From the NCBI GenBank assembly GCA_025355085.1, contig JANXLQ010000163.1, positions 1 through 35,090 of the forward strand: a stretch of 35,090 nt of DNA, in the 5' to 3' direction. Of this stretch, positions 1 through 6,861 are shown one piece after another. The notes beneath the pieces were generated by a model that was not told the DNA's origin, ran no database searches, and saw only the letters and a list, made by a program, of their open reading frames with translations. The first letter of the stretch is position 1. Each line of letters opens with the position of its first letter. A program made the position numbers and the translations under genes. Source of the DNA: Rhodopila sp. GTDB lineage: Bacteria; Pseudomonadota; Alphaproteobacteria; Acetobacterales; Acetobacteraceae.

Positions 1-1136
1 TTCTGCATTATTTTATCGTCACCGCGCTTGTGCTGATCGGCGTCCGGCTGACCCTGCTGCTGCTGTTGGGCCTGGTGGATCGGGTGATGCGGCCTTCCCC
101 GGAGACCCCCGGTCTTTATCCCGGCATGCACGCCAGGCTGCGCGCTTATCATCCCGTTGTCAGCACCGGCGTACGTCTGACGATCTATTTGCTGTGTGTG
201 CTCGGTCTCCTGCAACTGTATGGCCTGAACACGTTGCTGTGGCTGATCGAAAGTGCCTTGGGCCTGCGCATCCTGTCGGCGAGTGGAACGCTTTTGATTA
301 CGATCGTCCTGGCGTTCGGGGTGTGGGAGGTGGTTAACGGCGGCATCCAGCGGCACCTCGATAAGCTGCAACGGGACGCCCAGTTGGCCAAGTCCGCCCG
401 GCTGCGCACCCTGCTGCCGCTGCTGCGCTCTATGCTGCTGATCAGCATTGCCATCGTGGCCGGGCTGATGATCCTGAGTGAGATCGGCATCAATATCGCC
501 CCGCTTTTGGCGGGTGCCGGTATCGTCGGTGTGGCGATCGGCTTCGGGTCGCAGAAACTGGTGCAGGATTTGATCACCGGCATCTTCCTGCTGTTGGAAA
601 ATGCCATGCAGGTGGGGGACAACGTCACCGTGTCCGGGCTGTCCGGCGTCGTCGAGGCCCTGTCCGTCCGCACCATTCGTTTGCGTGCGAGCGACGGCTC
701 GGTCCACATCATCCCGTTCAGTTCCGTCACCAGCGTCACCAACGTCAATCGCGGTCTGGGCAATGCGTCCGTCGTGGTCGCCGTTTCTTATGACGAGGAC
801 ACCGACCGTGTGGCGGACGAACTTAAAGCGATCGTGGCGGGTATGCGCACCGATCCCGATCTGTCGGCGAAGATGTTGAGCGACCTTCAGCTTTGGGGCG
901 TCGATAAGCTGGACGGCGCATCGGTGACTGTCGCCGGTCAGGTAGTCTGCACCGATTCCGGCCGCTGGGTGGTGCAACGCGAGTTCAACCGGCGTATGAA
1001 ACGGCGATTTCAGGAGCTTGGGATCAGGATTTACAATCCGCAACAGACGATAACCCTGGCCGGCACCTTGTCTGGCCCGTTCCAGGCCCCTACTGAACAG
1101 GGCAATGATCACGGACACGCTGCCGCAGCTAACTGA
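1..1136 (+). CDS. MscS-family mechanosensitive ion channel (5' end cut by window edge)
   Basis: C-terminal part of an inner-membrane small-conductance mechanosensitive channel, which opens under membrane tension to release solutes on osmotic downshock. The frame is open from base 3 through the GTG at base 30, so the true start lies outside the window. Several hydrophobic segments precede the diagnostic MscS pore helix and beta domain: GVAIGFGSQKLVQD is the glycine/alanine-rich TM3, followed by DLITGIFLLLE, then the VGDNVTVSGLSGVVE and IPFSSVTSVTNVNRG signatures of the cytoplasmic vestibule. Extra membrane segments upstream suggest a multi-TM subtype rather than a minimal three-TM MscS. The last 32 bases overlap the next gene, so the two are probably co-transcribed. 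Family assignment is firm; the subtype is not. Confidence 0.93.
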   Translation, partial: LHYFIVTALVLIGVRLTLLLLLGLVDRVMRPSPETPGLYPGMHARLRAYHPVVSTGVRLTIYLLCVLGLLQLYGLNTLLWLIESALGLRILSASGTLLITIVLAFGVWEVVNGGIQRHLDKLQRDAQLAKSARLRTLLPLLRSMLLISIAIVAGLMILSEIGINIAPLLAGAGIVGVAIGFGSQKLVQDLITGIFLLLENAMQVGDNVTVSGLSGVVEALSVRTIRLRASDGSVHIIPFSSVTSVTNVNRGLGNASVVVAVSYDEDTDRVADELKAIVAGMRTDPDLSAKMLSDLQLWGVDKLDGASVTVAGQVVCTDSGRWVVQREFNRRMKRRFQELGIRIYNPQQTITLAGTLSGPFQAPTEQGNDHGHAAAAN

Positions 1137-1821
1137 GCATATACGGACGGACGGATATACTTTCGTCCGAGCGCCGGAGATGGGCGATTTGCTGGGGCAG
1201 GCGGGTGGGGTGCCCGACTGGTTGGCATTCGCCGCGAGCTGGGACGATCTGGGACCGGATACCTATATGGCGGATGGCGGCCGCTACCGGAAACGCCGCC
1301 ATGCGGTATTCACGGCCGGCCCTGAAGGGATCGTCCGTCAGCCCGCGCAGCCGCATTACCAAAGCCGCGACTACAATACGCTGAATGGCGGCATCGAACG
1401 CTGGTTTGAGCCGGTGGCCGATCCGATCGGCGCGGGGCCATCGATGCGCACCATTCTGACCTTCTGCCACGATCTGTTCGGCCGCCTGACCGAAACGCCG
1501 AGATGGCATGTGGAGGTGCATCAGTTCCGCATCGAGGCTCGGTTTGGGCAGGAAGGGCGTCCTACCCCGGAGGGTATGCACCGCGATGGGGTCGATTACG
1601 TGCTGGTGCTGCTGGTCAACCGCCGCAACATCGCCAGTGGGATGACGTCGGTGCATGATCTGACGGGCAAGGCGCTGGGGCACTTTACCCTGACCGCGCC
1701 GTTCGATGCCGCGCTGGTGGACGATTCCCGGGTGATGCATGGCGTGACCCCGGTGGAACCGCTGGACCCGGCGGAACCGGGATATCGCGACGTGTTGGTG
1801 GTGACGTTCCGGAGGGGCTGA
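1105..1821 (+). CDS. 2-oxoglutarate/Fe(II)-dependent dioxygenase family protein (2OG-Fe_Oxy_2 type)
   Basis: A 238-residue cytosolic protein resembling the 2OG-Fe(II) oxygenases that include bacterial free L-amino-acid hydroxylases such as the Bacillus isoleucine dioxygenase. The iron-binding facial triad is visible: His159 and Asp161 in MHRDGVD, and His212 in VMHGVTP. An Arg near the C-terminus (VVTFRR) is placed to bind 2-oxoglutarate. The ATG at 1105 lies inside the channel gene, with a 32-base overlap, and the ribosome binding site is weak, so translation may depend on the upstream gene. The substrate cannot be deduced; free amino acids are a family-based guess. The 3' end may overlap the tail of the converging minus-strand gene. 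Confidence 0.82.
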   Translation: MITDTLPQLTEHIRTDGYTFVRAPEMGDLLGQAGGVPDWLAFAASWDDLGPDTYMADGGRYRKRRHAVFTAGPEGIVRQPAQPHYQSRDYNTLNGGIERWFEPVADPIGAGPSMRTILTFCHDLFGRLTETPRWHVEVHQFRIEARFGQEGRPTPEGMHRDGVDYVLVLLVNRRNIASGMTSVHDLTGKALGHFTLTAPFDAALVDDSRVMHGVTPVEPLDPAEPGYRDVLVVTFRRG

Positions 1822-2626
1822 GAGGACTCACGGCAGGGGAGGCCGTCGCTTGCGTGAGTTCGCGGCCTACGCTGTTCAGTGCCTCAATCCACAGCGCATC
1901 GGTTGCGCGCTGGCCGGGCGAGGCGGAATTGGCGCCGGCCTGGAGGGTTGCGGCAACAGATTTCATCCCATCGGCCCAGTCTATTCCTGTTAGGCGACGC
2001 CCAACAATAACCGGGTCGCTGCAAATGGCGCGCCGGCCTGTCATTGTCTTGGTGGGCGAAGGCCCGGCACCCACGTCTTGCGGTGCCGGGCTTTCGCCCA
2101 CCATAACGGGATCGGGTAGCCTCGACCCAGCCAGAGCGGTACTATTTGGGTGTGGCCTTAGAGGAGGCATTCCCGTCAGAGGGGCCTTTGCCGGCAACCG
2201 GGCCGTTTCCAGCAATCGGGTGCAATCGCGCGAAGAGCGGTTGAGACCATTCGCATTGCCGCGCAGCCGGAGTTTCATCGATAGCGACACGTCCCGCGGC
2301 ATCGATAATCGCAGCGTGTCCAGGGCGGTTACCGCGAAGGCGACGATCTGTCCGATGGTCACAAGTTCATGCGTGCCATGTGGCCGGTATGCATCGATCG
2401 CCTCCTGTGCCGCCAGCCGGGCAAGTTGGTGGCCGGCGAGAGTGGGCGCCATCATGGAGGCGAGTACTGCGAGGACGAATTCCATGAATGGACTCGCGGG
2501 GGCCTTCTCGGCGCTGGTGGATTGGGGCATGGCTGCGGGTTCTGTTTGCGAATGGATGGCGGGCGATGAATTCACCACGATGTTTGGCCGCATCGATGGG
2601 GGAGAATGGCGCTGTCCCGGCGTCAC
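1685..2626 (-). CDS. Conserved hypothetical protein (probable Acetobacteraceae-restricted family), second gene of a pair
   Basis: No function recognised. The first ~110 residues look genuinely coded: a hydrophobic helix (FVLAVLASMMAPTLAGHQLA), an AAQEAIDAYR helix, a second hydrophobic stretch (VTIGQIVAFAVTALDTLRLS) and a basic LRLRGNANGLNRS motif that I associate with an Acetobacteraceae protein family. The start is the GTG at 2626, inside the stop of the upstream gene (GTGA overlap), which supports coupling. The ~200-residue tail is low-complexity and Pro/Ser/Gly-rich, contains a strong DNA hairpin (2051-2102), and runs 137 bases into the converging dioxygenase gene. The tail is therefore probably not native; a frameshift or repeat insertion may have removed the original stop. 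The N-terminal part is much more secure than the C-terminal part. Confidence 0.6.
   Translation of the reverse strand: MTPGQRHSPPSMRPNIVVNSSPAIHSQTEPAAMPQSTSAEKAPASPFMEFVLAVLASMMAPTLAGHQLARLAAQEAIDAYRPHGTHELVTIGQIVAFAVTALDTLRLSMPRDVSLSMKLRLRGNANGLNRSSRDCTRLLETARLPAKAPLTGMPPLRPHPNSTALAGSRLPDPVMVGESPAPQDVGAGPSPTKTMTGRRAICSDPVIVGRRLTGIDWADGMKSVAATLQAGANSASPGQRATDALWIEALNSVGRELTQATASPAVSPLSPSGTSPPTRRDIPVPPGPAVPPGSRHASPGNRPPARHRTARSG
2051..2102. repeat. Strong inverted repeat (21-base arms, 10-base loop)
   Basis: Left arm 2051-2071 starts GGTGGGCGAAGG and right arm 2082-2102 ends CTTTCGCCCACC. The arms pair with a single mismatch that becomes a G-U wobble in RNA. The loop is CACGTCTTGC. Similar short stretches flank it (ATAACCGGGTCG before, ATAACGGGATCGG after), resembling a short direct repeat around an inserted palindrome. 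There is no T-run on either strand, so it does not look like a standard terminator. It lies within the doubtful C-terminal extension of the 1685-2626 reading frame. Confidence 0.8.
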
Positions 2627-3432
2627 GGAATCAGGTCGCCGGCGCGGATCGGGCGGAAGAACGTCTTCTTGATAATGCCGTTGCTGCGGTTGTTGTCCCT
2701 CTCCCGCCGGTACATCAGCTTGAGTCGCCGCTCCATATAGGCGGTCTGTTGGGGTGTCGGGTTTTCGGTCACGATCATTCCGCCGTCGGGCAGGATGCCG
2801 TCAATGTTTTCGAGGTCTAGACCTTCGTCGTCATCATCGAAATCGGGCGCATCCAGAAGGTCATCGTCGGTGACGTAAGCGGTGTCGATTTGTTTCGCGT
2901 TGGGGCGTGTCAGGTCCGGTTTGGGCCGGGCGATCTCGTCGGAGCCGGTGGCCCAGAGGTGTTTCCATTCCTGATTGCCGGATTCTGTGTCCGCCGGTGG
3001 CCAATCGCGTGGTTCGGGGCGGCCGATCGGCACCGACAGCGGTTTGGCCTGGCGTCTTTCCAGGGCGCGAAGCATGGAGTCGAAGGTGCGCGCGGCGCTG
3101 GCGGCGGTGACGATATGGCGCGTGCTGTCACCGTGCGGGAGCGTCAGATTCATGCCGAGACGCCAGCAGGCGCAAGCGGCGTAATAAGCACTGAGCGCCT
3201 GCACACCCAGCATCAGCTCTATTTCGTCGCGGGCGTGGAGGGCCGAAAGGCTGCGGAGCGCGCAATGCATGCGCCGGCTGACCATGTCACGGGACTCGCC
3301 GGGATCGATTGGCGTGGCGCGCTTGATGGCGGCGACGGCCTCTGCCACGCATTCAGGGTCGATCGGGCCGCTGCGGTGGAAGATGGCTTCGGGTTGGTAG
3401 GGTAACGAGACTTCGGTGGTTGCGATGGGCAT
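2623..3432 (-). CDS. Conserved hypothetical protein (probable Acetobacteraceae-restricted family), first gene of a pair
   Basis: A 269-residue protein of unknown function. The N-terminal half is mainly helical and well-formed (RMHCALRSLSALHARDEIEL, then LGVQALSAYYAACACWRLGM), followed by SAARTFDSMLRALERRQAKP. The middle is acidic (DAPDFDDDDEGLDLENIDG), and the C-terminus is basic with a tyrosine-arginine stretch (RRLKLMYRRERDNNRSNG) and a short RAGDLIP end. No membrane segment or signal peptide is evident, so it is probably cytoplasmic. The helical core and RRQAKP region recall conserved hypotheticals of Acetobacteraceae that often neighbour the next gene. The ATG at 3432 is the only sensible start. 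It overlaps the downstream gene by four bases (GTGA). Confidence 0.8.
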   Translation of the reverse strand: MPIATTEVSLPYQPEAIFHRSGPIDPECVAEAVAAIKRATPIDPGESRDMVSRRMHCALRSLSALHARDEIELMLGVQALSAYYAACACWRLGMNLTLPHGDSTRHIVTAASAARTFDSMLRALERRQAKPLSVPIGRPEPRDWPPADTESGNQEWKHLWATGSDEIARPKPDLTRPNAKQIDTAYVTDDDLLDAPDFDDDDEGLDLENIDGILPDGGMIVTENPTPQQTAYMERRLKLMYRRERDNNRSNGIIKKTFFRPIRAGDLIP

Positions 3433-3732
3433 TGGGCTTTAATTCACTATTTGTTCTCAATGCAGGGGAGGTTGGGGGGAGTTCGGGCATGCGCAAGGGG
3501 AGCGGGTGGGAATTTTATTCGCGGCGGGTGGGTTTTTTTCTTACGGTCCCGGGTTGGCGATGCCGGATGGCTGGCCAGGGCCGTTGAGCTGCCTGACGCA
3601 CGGCATTGCCGAATTAGCCGGTCTGGCGGCAGCCCGGAACCGGCTTGTGCGTTCGAGCTGCGTGTTGGGCCGGGGTTGGGCGGCGGCGGCTCATTTTCAT
3701 GGCTGTCCCGTGAGGATGGACTGCTTTTTTTA

Positions 3733-3777
3733 ACACAGAGACAGGCAGAGAATTACTGAGGCCACAGAGACAGGAAG
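3733..3777. repeat. Two copies of a CACAGAGACAGG-type repeat
   Basis: ACACAGAGACAGG at 3733-3745 recurs as CCACAGAGACAGG at 3762-3774, with CAGAGAAT between. The motif belongs to the same CACRGAG/CACGAAG style of intergenic repeat seen near 14881, 24111 and 24622. Confidence 0.55.
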
Positions 3778-3836
3778 CCGAACCGTTTCGATCGCACCCA
3801 GGCCCGGCCGGTTGGCATCCGGTCCTTGGTTTATAT

Positions 3837-3869
3837 CGGCCGGCGTTCACGTTGACGTACCGCCGGCCG
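3837..3869. repeat. GC-rich perfect inverted repeat
   Basis: Arms CGGCCGGCG (3837-3845) and CGCCGGCCG (3861-3869) are perfectly complementary around a 15-base loop. There is no T-run on either side. It lies ten bases before the large palindrome at 3879-3961 and may belong to the same repeat cluster. Confidence 0.65.
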
Positions 3870-3878
3870 CCCTCGCAT

Positions 3879-3961
3879 CGTCACGGTGTGCAAAGGAGTG
3901 CCATCTATGTCTTGGTTTGGATGAACACAAGACGTGGATGCCGACCTTTGCCGGCATGACG
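3879..3961. repeat. Large imperfect palindrome (RIME-like element, copy 1)
   Basis: The right half (CAAGACGTGGATGCCGACC through GGCATGACG) folds back on the left half (CGTCACGGTG through CTATGTCTTG), with good pairing over roughly 34 bases per arm. The best-matched segments are CATCTATGTCTTG (3902-3914) against CAAGACGTGGATG (3928-3940), and the GCAAAGG/CCTTTGC core. The outer ends read CGTCA and TGACG. This CGTCATG...CATGACG architecture is typical of dispersed intergenic palindromes in alphaproteobacteria, and related copies lie at 24223 and 27656. Confidence 0.7.
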
Positions 3962-4003
3962 GGTTGGGTGGCCGACAGTACGTCAATGTCAACGCCGGTG
4001 GCA

Positions 4004-4696
4004 TCAGACCGTCAGCGTCCGCAATGCCTGCCGGTCCTTCAGCATGACCCGCCGAGCGGTCGGGAGCGCGATGGCGCCGTTGCGTTCGAGTTGGGAGAGG
4101 GTGCGCGAGACCGTTTCAATCGTCAGTCCCAGGTAATCGGCGATATCCTGACGGCTCATGGGTAAATCGACAAAGCATTCGTTACCTTCCCGTGTTGCGA
4201 TTTCTTGTAAGAAGGCGGCGATTTTTTGGGCTGCACTGCCGCGACCCAGTAGTAACGAATGTTCACGGGCCAGTGCGAGGGTGGTCATGGCGTGAGAGAA
4301 GAACCAGTTTCCCAACCGGTCGTCATGGAACAGCATCGATTCCAGCCCACGACGGCGATAGGCGATGACGGTGCAATCGGACACCGCTTCGGCGGCCATC
4401 CGGTGGTCCGCCCCGGCTTCGAATCCGAACACGTCGCCTTCCATGTGGAATGCGTCGATCTGGCGGCGTCCGTCGCAGAGGAACCGGCAGGTGCGCACGA
4501 CACCGCTGACCACTTTGTAGAACGATCGTGCGTCGTCACCCTCGGCGTAGAGCTGCCGGCCGGGGGCGAAATGCGTAACGACGCCGCTGAGTTCGAACCC
4601 GGGACGAGCCTCCGGCTCTAACCGCGGGATCGGCGAATACACTGTTGAAGGGACAACGTTACCGTGTTTGGCTGCGACCGCGATTGAGACCGACAT
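4004..4696 (-). CDS. Crp/Fnr-family transcriptional regulator, FixK-like
   Basis: A 230-residue DNA-binding regulator. Residues ~35-125 form the cyclic-nucleotide-binding-type beta barrel (FAPGRQLYAEGD, then DAFHMEGDVFGFE). A long dimerisation helix follows, and then the winged helix-turn-helix at 180-205. Its recognition helix ETVSRTL carries Glu194, Ser197 and Arg198, the E--SR pattern of Fnr/FixK proteins that read TTGA-type half-sites. There is no N-terminal cysteine cluster, so an Fnr-type iron-sulfur oxygen sensor is unlikely; Cys70 and Cys74 are the notable cysteines. FixK-like proteins control microaerobic and anaerobic genes. The ATG at 4696 has AGGA eight bases upstream. It is downstream of hyuA on the same strand with an 86-base gap that may carry its own promoter. 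Confidence 0.88.
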   Translation of the reverse strand: MSVSIAVAAKHGNVVPSTVYSPIPRLEPEARPGFELSGVVTHFAPGRQLYAEGDDARSFYKVVSGVVRTCRFLCDGRRQIDAFHMEGDVFGFEAGADHRMAAEAVSDCTVIAYRRRGLESMLFHDDRLGNWFFSHAMTTLALAREHSLLLGRGSAAQKIAAFLQEIATREGNECFVDLPMSRQDIADYLGLTIETVSRTLSQLERNGAIALPTARRVMLKDRQALRTLTV

Positions 4697-4773
4697 CGTG
4701 GGTTCCTGTCATGTTGATGACCGTACCCACGTTATACTGTCCGGGAAGGCTGGCTGTGTATTCGGTTTCATCC

Positions 4774-4789
4774 TACGTGAAATTACGTA
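4774..4789 (-). promoter_or_regulatory. Palindromic operator candidate upstream of the FixK-like gene
   Basis: TACGTGAAATTACGTA has perfect TACGT/ACGTA arms separated by six bases. It lies ~78 bases before the regulator's start codon and overlaps the stop codon of hyuA. The spacing fits a dimeric regulator site. It is not a good match to the TTGA-N6-TCAA FixK/Fnr site, so any autoregulation is speculative. Confidence 0.35.
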
Positions 4790-6861
4790 AGTCCTGCGTG
4801 CTCGATCGCAGTCTCCATCCGGATGTTCCCGAAAGCGTCTATCCGGACGGTCATTCCCTTTGGGACGAGACAGGTCGCGTCGTATTCCTGGATGATGAGC
4901 GGGCCGGCGAGAATGCCCATTATCCCGGCGCGGTCGATCACCGGCGTGTCGATCCAACCCTGATTCGGAAACCATGCCCGGCGGCTTGCCGGCACGGGTT
5001 GCGCGAATGGAGGAACCCGGTCGGGCAATCGGGGCTTTTCCGGTAAACCGCGCGCCATGACCGACAGGCCCATCAGTTCCACGTGTTCAGCGGCAGGCGC
5101 CCGGAAGCCGTATGTTCTTTCATGCTCATCGCCGAACAGCGCAGCGATTGTTTCGGGCGCGACAGGGCCATCGGGTAGTGCGACCTCTATTTCGCTCGAT
5201 TGTCCAGCGTAACGGACGGATGCTGCGCGTTGGAAGACCTGTCGTTCGGGGGCGAAACCATCCCCGGTTAGACGCCGCGCGCCCGCTGCGGTCAGATCGG
5301 CGATGATTCGGCTGATGCGGGCGGGATCGGCCTGGTCCAGGCGTACTCGGATGCTTTGGCGTCCGTGATGTTCGGCATCGGCGACCAGCAGGCCGAACGC
5401 GCTGAATACGCCGGGCAGCGGCGGCACGATAATGCGTGCGATCCCCAGTTCGGCGGCTATTCCGGCGGCGAACAGCGGGCCGTTGCCACCAAAGGCGAGC
5501 ATGGCGAATTGCCTTGGGTCTCGGCCGCGCTCCACCGACACGGCGCGGATGGCGCGCATCATGGTGGCGGATGCGAGGCGAAGCATGCCGTGGGCGGCTT
5601 CCTCGACCGACAGATGTAGAGGCACCGCCAGATCGCGATGGATCGCGGCGCGGGCGGCTTCCAGGTCCAGGCGCATTGTGCCGCCGGTCAGGCCGCCGGG
5701 ATCGAGGTAGCCCAGCGCCAGGTTGCAGTCGGTAATAGTCGGCGCGATGCCGCCTTTTCCGTAACAAACGGGACCGGGGTGGGCACCGGCACTTTCCGGC
5801 CCGACTTTCGGTGCGCCGGCACTGTCCAGGCGGCAAATCGATCCGCCTCCGGCACCGACCTCGGCCAGATCGATGGCGGGGAGTTTCAGCATGTAGCCGG
5901 CGCCGACGAGCAGGCGCGATCCGGCCATGACTCCGCCACCGACTTCGATGGCTTCGGTGCGCAGGACTTCGCCATTTTCGACGAGGCCGGCCTTGGCGGT
6001 CGTTCCACCCATGTCGAAAGTAACGATACGTGGTTCGTTCAGGCGGCGGGCGAGTGCGGCGCCGCCGACGACGCCTGCGGCGGGACCGGATTCGATGATG
6101 TGGGCCGGGGATTCGGCGGCAAACGCGGCAGAAGCCAGGCCGCCGTTGGACTGCATGAGTTGCAACGGTGCCTCGATGCCCAGTTCCCGCAGGCGGGCGT
6201 CGAGTGCTGTGATGTAGGCACGCACGATGGGCATGACGTAGGCGTTGATGACGGTGGTGCTGGTGCGGGGATATTCCTTGATCTCCGGCAGGATTTCACT
6301 GCTGACGGATATCGCGATATCGGGCAAGGCTACGCGGACGGCTGCGGCGACGGCTTGTTCGTGGGCGGGATTGGCATAGCTGTGCAGCAGGCAGATGGCG
6401 ACGCTGACGACATTTTCGGCTCGCAGCATCGCGATGACCGGATCAAGGCTGGCCGGGTCAAGTGGGACGGCAATGGAACCGTTGGGGCGCATCTTTTCCG
6501 TTACTTCCAAACGCAAACGGCGTTCGACCAAGGCACGCGGTTTGGTCCAACCGATGTCGTACAGCACCGGCATACGCAGGTCGCGAATTTCCAGGATGTC
6601 GCGAAAACCGCGTGTTGCGATCAGCGCCGTTTTCGCGCCTTTGGCTTCGAGGACGGTGTTCGACCCGACAGTTGTCGCGTGCAGCACATCGGTGACAGGA
6701 CCGGAACGATCCGTCAGAAGCGCACGCAAGCCCGCAATGATACCTTCGCCGTAATCGTGGGGTGTCGAGGCGGTCTTGTGTGTCGTGACAGTCCCGTCCT
6801 GAGAGATCGCGACCAGATCGGTGAACGTGCCACCGATGTCGATGCCAATGCGGAGGCTCAT
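4783..6861 (-). CDS. hyuA: Hydantoinase/oxoprolinase family protein, HyuA-type subunit
   Basis: A 692-residue ATP-dependent ring-opening subunit of the N-methylhydantoinase A / 5-oxoprolinase / acetone carboxylase superfamily. The N-terminal actin-like ATPase fold is clear: GIDIGGTFTDL at 6-16, HATTVGSN at 61-68, SGPAAGVVGG at 258-267 and DMGGTTAK at 283-290. Further on are the glycine-rich VGAGGGSI and HPGPVCYGKGG motifs. Length is normal for the family. I chose the ATG at 6861 because it forms an ATGA overlap with the stop of the upstream hyuB-type gene; an earlier in-frame ATG at 6876 would give a longer overlap. The pair probably forms a heteromeric enzyme hydrolysing a cyclic amide (hydantoin, oxoproline or similar). 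The exact substrate is unknown, and no transporter or other catabolic gene lies nearby to narrow it. Confidence 0.9.
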   Translation of the reverse strand: MSLRIGIDIGGTFTDLVAISQDGTVTTHKTASTPHDYGEGIIAGLRALLTDRSGPVTDVLHATTVGSNTVLEAKGAKTALIATRGFRDILEIRDLRMPVLYDIGWTKPRALVERRLRLEVTEKMRPNGSIAVPLDPASLDPVIAMLRAENVVSVAICLLHSYANPAHEQAVAAAVRVALPDIAISVSSEILPEIKEYPRTSTTVINAYVMPIVRAYITALDARLRELGIEAPLQLMQSNGGLASAAFAAESPAHIIESGPAAGVVGGAALARRLNEPRIVTFDMGGTTAKAGLVENGEVLRTEAIEVGGGVMAGSRLLVGAGYMLKLPAIDLAEVGAGGGSICRLDSAGAPKVGPESAGAHPGPVCYGKGGIAPTITDCNLALGYLDPGGLTGGTMRLDLEAARAAIHRDLAVPLHLSVEEAAHGMLRLASATMMRAIRAVSVERGRDPRQFAMLAFGGNGPLFAAGIAAELGIARIIVPPLPGVFSAFGLLVADAEHHGRQSIRVRLDQADPARISRIIADLTAAGARRLTGDGFAPERQVFQRAASVRYAGQSSEIEVALPDGPVAPETIAALFGDEHERTYGFRAPAAEHVELMGLSVMARGLPEKPRLPDRVPPFAQPVPASRRAWFPNQGWIDTPVIDRAGIMGILAGPLIIQEYDATCLVPKGMTVRIDAFGNIRMETAIEHAGLT

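Larger units (their letters stand above)
3433..4003. other. Gene-free gap rich in palindromes and short repeats
   Basis: This 571-base stretch separates two minus-strand genes. Short open frames on the plus strand (for example 3451-3759) have unremarkable, Gly/Arg-rich translations, no good ribosome binding site and no recognisable domain, so I do not call them genes. It holds a CACAGAGACAGG-type direct repeat (3733-3777), a GC-rich hairpin (3837-3869) and a large imperfect palindrome (3879-3961). The promoter of the 2623-3432 gene should lie at its left end. Confidence 0.7.

Noticed and set aside
1854-2672. 272-residue plus-strand frame opposite the hypothetical gene
   Set aside because: Its translation shows no family character; the minus-strand frame has the conserved helical motifs and a coupled start.
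3451-3759. 102-residue plus-strand frame in the repeat-rich gap
   Set aside because: It lacks a ribosome binding site and domain, and its composition matches non-coding Gly/Arg translation.
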